Shown here one piece after another: positions 25,782 through 32,968 of a stretch of DNA of 64,000 nucleotides. The position numbers were made by a program, and so were the translations under genes. The notes under the pieces were generated by a model that was given only the letters and a program-made list of their open reading frames with translations, ran no database searches and was not told where the DNA came from. Position 1 is the first letter of the stretch; each line of letters starts with the position of its first letter. The stretch comes from Streptomyces sp. NBC_00442 (GTDB lineage: Bacteria > Actinomycetota > Actinomycetes > Streptomycetales > Streptomycetaceae): NCBI RefSeq assembly GCF_036014195.1, contig NZ_CP107918.1, forward strand, positions 4,216,001 through 4,280,000, read 5' to 3'.

Positions 25782-26627
25782 GAACTCAGGCGGTCGCGAA
25801 GTAGGGTGCGGTACTCGCCGACTGCCTGTTCGTCGGGCTCGGCGGCCAAGGTGCCGACCAGTTCCCCCAGGTGAGCGGGTTCATCAGTACCGACGGACAC
25901 GGCGCTGACCCTCGGGAGTCGGTAGGAGACACGGAAGGCTGCCTGCGCGTGGGAGTACCGGCTGCCCTCCCGGAGGAAGACACGGGGGCCGATCCGAGCC
26001 CACACCGGTGCCCTGGTGCTGCCGCCGAAGGGACTCATCCCCCACACCGCGCCCGCACCCAGGCCCCACGCTTCCGTCAGGGCCTCGGCGGCATCGAGTG
26101 TTCGGCCACCGACCAGCAGGCCGGCACGCACCATGAGCGCGGAGGGAGTTGGCGCGGACGCGCCGACCAGGGCCGGCAGTGACATCGGGTCCCAGGTTGC
26201 GATGCCCCACGCCCCCCACAGCCCCCTCGCTGTAGCGCAGTCGAGGGCCGCGCACGCTTCGCGCAGGTCCTCACGCGACTGGACGGCAGGCCCTGCCAGG
26301 GAGTGTTCCGGGTTGTGCAGGAAGACCAGGTCCGGCTCCCGCCCGAGGTCGCGGGCCGACTGTTCTACCGCAGCGTGCAGTCGTACGGGGTCGAGGGAGT
26401 GCTCGGTCCCGGCGGTTCCCGGAAAGTAACCCACCTTGGTGGAGAGTGTGAACTGCGGCAGCAGATCGCCGGCCACTCGCGCCAGAACCTCGTGCGAGCG
26501 GAACGAGGTAGTTGGTGCTGGTGTCGAGCGCCGTGACTCCGAGGTCCAATGCCCTTGTCAGAAGGCGGCGTTCGTGACGAGACCGGTGTAGCCCGAGGAC
26601 AGCTCGGGGATCGAGCTGGACGATCAC
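25769..26627 (-). pseudogene. Aldo/keto reductase, frameshifted
   Basis: The first 41 residues from GTG 26627 read VIVQLDPRAVLGLHRSRH and ALDTSTNYL, a typical aldo/keto-reductase first strand with the catalytic-region DTSTNY. At 26504 the frame breaks with one orphan base; the continuation FRSHEVLARVAGDLLPQF, TKVGYF, LVFLHNPE, and VWGMSPFGGST follows in a second frame to the stop at 25769. Either one base was gained or two were lost, where homologues would have one residue such as Gly. The rest of the protein is intact, so inactivation looks recent. It converges with the kinase gene, overlapping by 13 bp. Confidence 0.7.
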
Positions 26628-26859
26628 CTCCGACCCGACTCAGTTCCCCCGGCTCCTCCAGAGCGCGTGCTCCGCGGAGTCGAGCCGCATGCGGATCCGT
26701 ACGGCGTGACGGATGCGGGAGGACTCGACGAACGTCTGGCGCCGGGCGGGTTACGTCGGGCGCCGCTCCGCCAGCAGGTCGCACCGCTCGCCACCGCCCC
26801 AGCGCACGACGTACGCGACCTCCGGCCGGCCGAGGCCTGGCAGCGTCGCGCGCAGCTCC
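26628..26859. other. Short region between the reductase pseudogene and DUF4333 gene
   Basis: On the minus strand a 42-residue frame runs from GTG 26879 to TAA 26751 (starts VPPIPGEELRATLPG), overlapping the end of the DUF4333 gene. The same frame is open again after the TAA to 26644 (…SSRIRHAVRIRMRLDSAEH). A TAA codon is unusual in this genome, so this may be a small gene broken by a stop. I do not recognise the protein. Confidence 0.3.
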
Positions 26860-27240
26860 TCACCGGGGATCGGCGGCACCCGTCCTGTCGTCGGCCTTGA
26901 AGTCGAAGTTGACCTGATCGCCGTCGACCGAGGTGACCGTGACCGTCACACCCAGGACGCGGTCGTCGGTCCCGGTGAGGGTGCAGCGCATGGTGGTGCC
27001 GACCTTGCCGGCGAGGTCCTCGGGGCAGGTGACGTGCGGCTTCGGCTGCCCCGTCGCGGCGGCGAGCTTGGTGGCGACGGTGTCGGCGACCTTGTCCGCG
27101 GCCACCCTGGGCGTGGACCTGCCGACCCCGACGGAGGCCGAGCAGCCCAGAAGCAGCGCGCCGGCCGCGACGGCGGTGACCGACGCGAGGATCGACATGC
27201 CGCGGATCGACATGCCGGTGGGCATCCGGGCGGTGAACAT
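26860..27240 (-). CDS. DUF4333 lipoprotein
   Basis: 126 residues. The signal peptide starts MFTARMPTGMSIRGMSI and ends in the lipobox LLGC (about residue 32), predicting an extracellular lipid-anchored protein. The following domain has the DUF4333 pattern: DKVADTVATKL, then VTCPEDLAGKVGTTMRCTL with two cysteines and GVTVTVTSVDGDQVNFDF. The function of the family is unknown; it is common in actinobacteria. ATG 27240 is chosen because GGAG lies six bases upstream on the minus strand, and earlier in-frame codons lack a signal sequence. Confidence 0.8.
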   Translation of the reverse strand: MFTARMPTGMSIRGMSILASVTAVAAGALLLGCSASVGVGRSTPRVAADKVADTVATKLAAATGQPKPHVTCPEDLAGKVGTTMRCTLTGTDDRVLGVTVTVTSVDGDQVNFDFKADDRTGAADPR

Positions 27241-27357
27241 CGTGCGCTCCAGGTCGGTGGGGCAGGGGGTGGGGAGGGGCAGGGCGGAAGACCCGATGAG
27301 CATACTGGCGCGGTCTCGACGGCCAACCAGGCCGGGGGAGCGGGGCAAGGGGGCGGC

Positions 27358-28629
27358 TCAGCGCACCGACCGGATCCGGCCCACGAGCACCGACCCGCCC
27401 ACCCCGAGCACCCCGGCCAGCGCGTACAGCACCCCGTACCCGCCCAGATGCGTCACGACCGGCGCCGCGATCGCCGGGGCCAGCACCTGGGGCAGGGCGT
27501 TGGCGATGTTGATGACGCCCAAGTCCCGGCCGCGGTCCGCGGCGCTCGGCAGGACGTCGGTGAGGAGCGCGAAGTCGACGGACGTGTACACGCCGTATCC
27601 GACGCCGAGCACCAGGGACGCCACCACGGCGCCGGTCCACGTCTGCCACACCGCGAGCAGCAGCGTCGCCGCCGAGATGACGAGCCCGGACCAGACGACG
27701 AAGACCTTCCGGCGCCCCGTACGGTCCGACCAGACGCCGCCGACCACCACCGTGCCGAGCAGGGTGACCGCGTCGAGCGCCGTCAGGATGAGCACCCCGG
27801 TGTCGGCGTCACCCTCGTAACGCACCGCGTCCGTCAGGTAGTACAGCAGGTACATCGTGCTGATGGAGTACGAGAGGTTCATCAGGAAGCGGGTCAGCCA
27901 CGCCCAGCCGAAGTCCCGGTGACGCCGCGGATCGATCCAGAAGCCCGACACGAACTCCCGTAGCCGAAAAGGCAGTTGCCCGGTCGGATCGAGAGCCGTG
28001 TCCCGGCGCATCGCCACGTACGGGACGACCGCGAGGAGCGAGAAGCCCGCACACACCACGTACCCCGCGGTGATGCCGCCCGCGGCCGTCGCCAGCGCCG
28101 TGCCGACCAGGATGCCCCCGACCTGGGACACCCCGAGCCACCCGCCGACCCGTCCGCGCCGCCGGTGCGGCACCTGGTCGGGGACCGCGGCGGTCAGCGC
28201 GGCGAACGAGGCGTTGAGCGCACACTGCACCAGGCACCAACCCGCCGTCATCACCGCCACGTCCGGCGCCCACGCCAGGACGAGCAGCCCCGCCACCCCG
28301 CCCGCGCCGCCCGCCACGACCCAGGGGATCCGGCGCCCCACCCGCGCCGTCGTACGGTCCGACAGCGCACCGAACACCGGGTTCGCCACCATCGACACGG
28401 CCGCGCCAACACCCGTCACCAACGCGAGAGTCGATGTCTTGTGGTCGGGCGCGAAGTGCTGCGCCTGCCGGGCCAGGAGCAGTTGCAGCGGGCCGAACCA
28501 GCCGACCCACACCCCGAGATTGGCCAGCGCGAGCGCCCCCACCCAGCGCCCGGCGGGACCCGGAGCGCCGGCCCTGTCCCCGGGCCCCGCCGTCACCGGC
28601 CCGGCCCTGTCCCCGGGCCCCGCCGTCAC
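27358..28629 (-). CDS. MFS (GPH-like) sugar transporter partner of the beta-glucosidase
   Basis: 423 residues with 12 predicted transmembrane segments. The loop SDRTTARVGRRIPWV between segments 2 and 3 and the matching SDRTGRRKVFV in the second half are the major-facilitator signature, closest in flavour to GPH/SLC45 glycoside transporters. Its GTG (28629) overlaps the TGA of the upstream beta-glucosidase gene in a GTGA junction, so the two are co-translated and the transporter probably imports the beta-glucoside that the enzyme splits. The first 22 codons contain a 33-bp duplication that includes a second GTG at 28596; either could be used. Confidence 0.85.
   Translation of the reverse strand: MTAGPGDRAGPVTAGPGDRAGAPGPAGRWVGALALANLGVWVGWFGPLQLLLARQAQHFAPDHKTSTLALVTGVGAAVSMVANPVFGALSDRTTARVGRRIPWVVAGGAGGVAGLLVLAWAPDVAVMTAGWCLVQCALNASFAALTAAVPDQVPHRRRGRVGGWLGVSQVGGILVGTALATAAGGITAGYVVCAGFSLLAVVPYVAMRRDTALDPTGQLPFRLREFVSGFWIDPRRHRDFGWAWLTRFLMNLSYSISTMYLLYYLTDAVRYEGDADTGVLILTALDAVTLLGTVVVGGVWSDRTGRRKVFVVWSGLVISAATLLLAVWQTWTGAVVASLVLGVGYGVYTSVDFALLTDVLPSAADRGRDLGVINIANALPQVLAPAIAAPVVTHLGGYGVLYALAGVLGVGGSVLVGRIRSVR
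28564..28629 (-). repeat. 33-bp tandem duplication of the MFS start region
   Basis: Reading on the minus strand, the unit starting GTGACGGCGGGGCCCGGGGA at 28629 is repeated from 28596 with 30 of 33 positions identical. The duplication keeps frame and supplies two GTG start codons; only the first overlaps the upstream stop. Confidence 0.88.
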
Positions 28630-30053
28630 CGGCCGTCCCCGGCACCCCGGATGACGTCCCGATACCAGGCGAAGGAGTCCTTGGGCGTGCGCTTGAGCGT
28701 CTCGTAGTCCACGTGGACGAGGCCGAAGCGCTGCCGGTACCCCTCCGCCCACTCGAAGTTGTCCAGGATCGACCAGATGAAGTAGCCGCGCACGTCGACG
28801 CCGTCCGCCATCGCCCGGTGCAGGGTCCGCAGATGGCCGTCGTGGAAGGCGATGCGCCGGACGTCGGCGACCCGGCCCCCGGCCTCCGGGTCGGGCTCGT
28901 CGCCGTACGAGCAGCCGTTCTCGGTGATGAACAGCGGGGGCAGACAAGCGCCGTACCGCTCCCGGAAGGCGACGAGCAGTTCATGGAGCCCCTCGGGCAC
29001 CACCGGCCAGCCGAAGTCGGTCCTCTCGTGGCCCTCGATCTCGTGGAGGCCGAACGGCAGGTCCGGGGGAAGCGCGATCCCGGCGAGACTGGTGACGGCG
29101 TCCGGCGCCGGAGCGCCGACGAGCGCCGGGTTGTAGTAGTTGATCCCGTACCAGTCGAGGGGCGCGGAGATCTTCTTCAGGTCATCGGCGACCGGACCCG
29201 GCATCAACTCCGCCCAGCCCTCGGGGTAGGCGCCGGTGAGGACGGGGTCGGCGAAGAGGCGGTTCATGAGGGTGTCGTACAGCTCGGCCGCGCCGCGGTC
29301 CTCGTCCGTGCCACCGGCCGTACGGACCGGACTGTGCGAGGCGGCGATCCCGATCTCGCGCGCGCCGGCGGCACGCAGTGCCTCAACCGCCCTGCCATGA
29401 GCGAGGAGTTGGTGGTGCGCCACGGGCAGCGCGTCGAAGACGAGACGCTTGCCGGGGGCGTGCTCGCCGAGCCCGTAGCCGAGGAGGGTGACTTCGGCGG
29501 GCTCGTTCAGGGTGATCCAGCGCGGCACCCGGTCGGCGAGCCGCTCCGCCACGACCGAGGCGTACGCGGCGAACCGCTCGGCGGTGTCCCGCTCCAGCCA
29601 GCCACCGCGCTCCTCCAGGGCGAGCGGGGTGTCCCAGTGGAACAGGGTGGGGACCGGGGCGATGCCGGCGGCGCACAGCTCGTCGACGAGCCGGTCGTAG
29701 AAGTCGAGCCCCCGCTGGTTGACGGGGCCCGTGCCCGCCGGCTGCACCCGTGACCAGGAGACGGAGAACCGGTAGGCGCCGACGCCGAGCCGGGCCATCA
29801 GGGCGACGTCCTCGCGGTAGCGGTGGTAGTGGTCGGTGGTGACGTCCGCGCGTGAACCGTCCTTGATGCGTCCGGGCTCTTTGGTGAAGGCGTCCCACAC
29901 CGAGGGCCCCCGGCCGTCGGTGTCCACGGCGCCCTCGATCTGGAACGCGGAGGCGGACACGCCCCACAGGAAGCCGGGCGGGAAGGCGGGCAGGGGCGGC
30001 GGAGTGAACGGTGGCGTGGGCGGTGGCGTGGGCGGCGGCGTGGGCGGCGTCAT
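28626..30053 (-). CDS. Family GH1 beta-glucosidase
   Basis: 475-residue (beta/alpha)8 glycosidase that hydrolyses beta-glucosides or related beta-glycosides by a retaining mechanism. The acid/base glutamate is E184 in TLNEP and the nucleophile E378 in ITENG; FLWGVSASAFQIEGA near the N terminus and the aglycone-site W in the NFEWAEGY motif are present. No signal peptide, so it is cytoplasmic, acting on imported cellobiose-like sugars. The first 17 residues are a Pro/Thr repeat (TPPTPPPTPPP) of unknown use. ATG 30053 lacks a ribosome site but sits just after a promoter-like pair, suggesting a leaderless message; upstream in-frame codons run into the 7-bp repeat. The MFS transporter gene overlaps its stop. 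Confidence 0.92.
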   Translation of the reverse strand: MTPPTPPPTPPPTPPFTPPPLPAFPPGFLWGVSASAFQIEGAVDTDGRGPSVWDAFTKEPGRIKDGSRADVTTDHYHRYREDVALMARLGVGAYRFSVSWSRVQPAGTGPVNQRGLDFYDRLVDELCAAGIAPVPTLFHWDTPLALEERGGWLERDTAERFAAYASVVAERLADRVPRWITLNEPAEVTLLGYGLGEHAPGKRLVFDALPVAHHQLLAHGRAVEALRAAGAREIGIAASHSPVRTAGGTDEDRGAAELYDTLMNRLFADPVLTGAYPEGWAELMPGPVADDLKKISAPLDWYGINYYNPALVGAPAPDAVTSLAGIALPPDLPFGLHEIEGHERTDFGWPVVPEGLHELLVAFRERYGACLPPLFITENGCSYGDEPDPEAGGRVADVRRIAFHDGHLRTLHRAMADGVDVRGYFIWSILDNFEWAEGYRQRFGLVHVDYETLKRTPKDSFAWYRDVIRGAGDGR

Positions 30054-30060
30054 GGGGGAA

Positions 30061-30089
30061 CTTTTGGGGCGGGGGGCGGGTCCTGTCAA
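30061..30089 (-). promoter_or_regulatory. Possible promoter of the beta-glucosidase operon
   Basis: On the minus strand TTGACA (30089-30084) is followed after 17 bp by CAAAAG (30066-30061). The -35 is perfect and the -10 weak. Transcription would begin within a few bases of ATG 30053, which fits the absence of a ribosome-binding site. Confidence 0.4.
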
Positions 30090-30170
30090 TGGAAAGTGAA
30101 CAAACTTCATGTTCTGCGGGTCGGTCGGCGCCGGCAACCGCAGGAAGGTCAACTGGCGTGTAAGGAGTGT

Positions 30171-30303
30171 CGGATGCCGCATGCCGCATGCCGCATGCCG
30201 CATGCCGAAAGTCAGTCGCCGAATGCCGAATGCCGAATGCCGAATGCCGAATGTCGGATATCGGATATCGGACATTGAGTATCGGATGCCAGTCGTCGGA
30301 TGT
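30171..30303. repeat. Heptanucleotide tandem array (CGVATGC-type)
   Basis: Nineteen consecutive 7-bp units: CGGATGC, four CGCATGC, CGAAAGT, CAGTCGC, four CGAATGC, CGAATGT, two CGGATAT, CGGACAT, TGAGTAT, CGGATGC, CAGTCGT, CGGATGT. The phase is kept throughout. The array fills the space between the beta-glucosidase promoter and the histidine phosphatase gene. It is open in several frames only because 7-bp units encode 7-residue repeats. Confidence 0.92.
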
Positions 30304-30338
30304 CAGACGGTGTCCGCCCACCGCCAAGGAGTACCCCC

Positions 30339-30986
30339 GTGCAGAGTCCCACCGCCACCCGCTACCTCTACCTCACCCGGCATGGTGACGCCGGAGACGA
30401 AGGGCCCGTGCTGACCGTGGCGGGGCGGCGCCAGGCTGCCCTGCTCGGGCGGCGGCTCGCCGGGGTGCCGCTGGCCGCCCTGCACCACGGCCCGCTGGGC
30501 CGGGCCGCCGAGACCGCGCGGCTGATCGCTGCCGAGCTGGACGGTGTGGCCCCGACGGAGGCCGCCTGGGCGGGGGACTACGTGCCGCACTGGCCGCGGC
30601 GGGACGAACTCCCGCCGGCCCACGCCGACGGCATACTCGGCTTCCTCGGTGACCCCGGGCCGGGGGAGCGGGAGTCGGGGGACGCGCTCCTCAAGGAGGT
30701 GACGGCGCGGTGCACCGGTCCGGTCGAGGGGACCGGACCGCGCCACGAGCTCATCGTCACCCACACCTTCCTCATCGGCTGGCTGGTGCGCGCCGCGCTC
30801 GATGCGCCCGACTGGCGCTGGGCCGGGCTCAACCACGGCAACGCGGCCCTCACCGTCATCCGGTACGCGCCCGGCCGGCCGGCGTCCGTCCTGCTCTACA
30901 ACGACATGGCCCACCTGCCCGCCGAGCTCAAGTGGACCGGATTTCCGGAGCAGTTCGCGACCGAGTTCGGGCAGTACGCGGTCTGA
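30339..30986 (+). CDS. Histidine phosphatase (phosphoglycerate-mutase-like) family protein
   Basis: 215 residues. The phosphohistidine motif TRHGDAG is at residues 13-19 (H15 by count within LYLTRHG), with the second catalytic histidine in ELIVTHTFLIGWLVR near residue 147 and the GLNHGNAALTV segment behind it. Such enzymes dephosphorylate small metabolites or proteins through a phosphohistidine intermediate; the substrate is unknown. GTG 30339 is supported by AAGGAG at 30326-30331 with a 7-bp spacer. It is divergent from the beta-glucosidase operon, across the heptanucleotide array. Length and motifs are normal for the family. Confidence 0.88.
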   Translation: MQSPTATRYLYLTRHGDAGDEGPVLTVAGRRQAALLGRRLAGVPLAALHHGPLGRAAETARLIAAELDGVAPTEAAWAGDYVPHWPRRDELPPAHADGILGFLGDPGPGERESGDALLKEVTARCTGPVEGTGPRHELIVTHTFLIGWLVRAALDAPDWRWAGLNHGNAALTVIRYAPGRPASVLLYNDMAHLPAELKWTGFPEQFATEFGQYAV

Positions 30987-31004
30987 ACCCCCACGGCGGT
31001 GGGG

Positions 31005-31068
31005 CCGCACCGCCCCGCGGCCGTACTGCCCCGCGGCCGCACTGCCCCGCGGCCGCACCGCCCCACGG
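31005..31068. repeat. 16-bp tandem repeat, four copies
   Basis: Units CCGCACCGCCCCGCGG, CCGTACTGCCCCGCGG, CCGCACTGCCCCGCGG and CCGCACCGCCCCACGG follow without gaps. The block lies between the convergent histidine phosphatase and DNA polymerase genes; each unit contains the palindrome CCGCGG or a variant. Confidence 0.88.
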
Positions 31069-31091
31069 CCCCAACCCCTTTCTCCCCAGGG

Positions 31092-32825
31092 CTATTTCGC
31101 ATCCGAGTAGCGCTCCACGATCGCCGTCGTGAAAGGAAACCGCACCGGAGTGTCTCCGAAGGTGATGCGCCCGGCCAGCTCACCCGCCTCGCGGATCGCC
31201 TTCGCCACCGTGTCGGCCTCGTCGGCGGGGCAGTGCACGATCACCTCGTCGTGCTGGAAGAAGACCAGCTCGGCCCGGAGCCCGGCCGCGGAGATCGACT
31301 GACGCAGCGCGGCGAGCAGGAGCAGCGCCCAGTCGGCGGCGCTGCCCTGGACGACGAAGTTGCGTGTGAAGCGGCCCCGGGCGCGGGCGTCGCGCGAGGC
31401 GTAGCCATACGTGAACTCGCCTTCCGGAACGCCGGGTTGGGGATCGGTCTCCTGGGGGATGCCCGCCTCGTCGGCCTCGCCCGCACCCAGCGCGGGCGGG
31501 CTGGTGCGGCCGAGCCAGGTGCGGACCAGGCGGCCTTCCTCGCCGGCCTTCGCCGCGTCGTCCACGAAGGCCACCGCGAGCGGGAAGCGCCTGCGCAGCG
31601 CCGCCAGGTTCTTCAGGCCGTCGCCCGATGTCTGGCCGTAGATGGCGCCGAGCAGGGCCAGCTTGGCGTGGTTGCGGTCGCCGGAGAACGCCCGGTCGGA
31701 CAGTGAGGTGTACAGGTCGCCGTCGTGGCCCGCCACCTCCATCAGGCCGGGGTCGCGGGAGATCGCGGCGAGCACCCGCGGCTCCATCTGGTCGGCGTCG
31801 GCGACGACCAGGCGCCAGCCCTCGTCGGCGACGACCGCCTGCCGTATCACCTTGGGGATCTGGAGGGCGCCGCCGCCGTTGGTGGTCCAGCGGCCGCTGA
31901 CCGTGCCGCCCGGCGTGAACTCGGGGCGGAAGCGGCCCTCGCGCACCCAGTCCTGCAGCCAGCTCCAGCCGTGCGCGGTCCAGATCCGGTACAGCTTCTT
32001 GTACTCGATCAGCGGCTCGACCGCCGGGTGGTCCAGCTCGGCCAGTTCCCAGCGGCGGGTCGACTTGATGCGCATCCCGGCCTCGCCGAACGCCTTCACC
32101 ACGTCGGCCGGCAGGTCCGGTCTGACCCGGCGCCCGAACGCCGCGGACACCTGGTCGGTGAGCTCCGCGAGACGGCGCGGTTCGCCCCCGCCGCCGGTGC
32201 GCGGCGATCCGCTCGCGTAACGCTCGCCGAGCAGCCCGTTCAGGAGCTCGCGGTGCACGTCGGCGCGCCAGGGAAGGCCCGCCCGGTGCATCTCGGCGGC
32301 TACCAGCATGCCCGCCGATTCGGACGCGGTGAGCAGCCGCATCCTGGCGGGGTGTTCGGCCCGGTCGTGGCGGCGCTGCTGGTCGGCGTACACCTCCAGG
32401 AGCGCCTCGAAGGGCAGGCCCGCGGTGCCGCGCGGCTCGAACGCGAAGAGGGAGGACTGCGAGCCCGGTTCGGCGGCCCTGGGTGGCGGGTCGGGCGGTA
32501 CGGGTCTGTTGTGCAGGCGGGCCCAGGCGGCCGCCGCCGAGCGGGGTTCGCCGTACCGGCCCGCGTGGCCGAGCAGCAGCAGCTCGGCGTCCTCGATGTC
32601 GTAGCACCGCTCGATCCGGGCGCCCGCGGCGAGCAGCCGGGGGTAGATGTCGGCGGTGGAGCGCCATACCCAGCGGCCGACCTGGGGGCGGCTGCGGACG
32701 GCCGCGACCAGGTCGGCCTCCTCGCGCACGGCGCCCACGGGCAGCCCGTCGTCCCCGAGGGGTGCGAGCCGTGCTCCGCCGCCCTCGGTCGCCTCGATGG
32801 CCCACCGGTCCCACCGTTCGTTCAC
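31092..32825 (-). CDS. Stand-alone family A DNA polymerase with 3'-5' exonuclease-like N-terminal domain
   Basis: 577 residues, lacking the 5'-3' exonuclease of true PolI. The N-terminal third resembles a degenerate 3'-5' exonuclease domain. The polymerase part has motif A VVADADQMEPRVLA (metal Asp, steric-gate Glu), motif B RNHAKLALLGAIYGQ and motif C QHDEVIVHCP. The position equivalent to PolI F762 reads Leu in AKLALLG. Annotated in actinobacteria as bifunctional exonuclease/DNA polymerase; its role, possibly repair or translesion synthesis, is inference. GTG 32825 (VNERWDRWAIE) is chosen for similarity to family starts; GTG 32849 is an alternative, and neither has a clear ribosome site. 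It lies downstream of the ATPase-LuxR gene. Confidence 0.87.
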   Translation of the reverse strand: MNERWDRWAIEATEGGGARLAPLGDDGLPVGAVREEADLVAAVRSRPQVGRWVWRSTADIYPRLLAAGARIERCYDIEDAELLLLGHAGRYGEPRSAAAAWARLHNRPVPPDPPPRAAEPGSQSSLFAFEPRGTAGLPFEALLEVYADQQRRHDRAEHPARMRLLTASESAGMLVAAEMHRAGLPWRADVHRELLNGLLGERYASGSPRTGGGGEPRRLAELTDQVSAAFGRRVRPDLPADVVKAFGEAGMRIKSTRRWELAELDHPAVEPLIEYKKLYRIWTAHGWSWLQDWVREGRFRPEFTPGGTVSGRWTTNGGGALQIPKVIRQAVVADEGWRLVVADADQMEPRVLAAISRDPGLMEVAGHDGDLYTSLSDRAFSGDRNHAKLALLGAIYGQTSGDGLKNLAALRRRFPLAVAFVDDAAKAGEEGRLVRTWLGRTSPPALGAGEADEAGIPQETDPQPGVPEGEFTYGYASRDARARGRFTRNFVVQGSAADWALLLLAALRQSISAAGLRAELVFFQHDEVIVHCPADEADTVAKAIREAGELAGRITFGDTPVRFPFTTAIVERYSDAK

Positions 32826-32968
32826 GCGATCGAGTCTGGCACCCGCCACTGACAACGGCCCGCCACCACGACCGTCACGCCGGGCCCCGGCCACCATTAC
32901 CGTCAGGCCCGGCGCCGGCCGGCCCGCGCCCCACGTCACTGCCCGCACCTCAGGCCACCGCCCGCGCC

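Noticed and set aside
22482..26900. att direct repeat of the tRNA-Thr 3' end
   Set aside because: I looked for a second copy of the T-arm and acceptor sequence downstream and found none in this window, so no attachment-site pair can be claimed.
30096..30414. Small plus-strand frames and an N-terminal extension of the beta-glucosidase across the heptanucleotide array
   Set aside because: Any frame through a 7-bp repeat is open and gives 7-residue repeats; real starts with supporting signals exist at 30053 and 30339.
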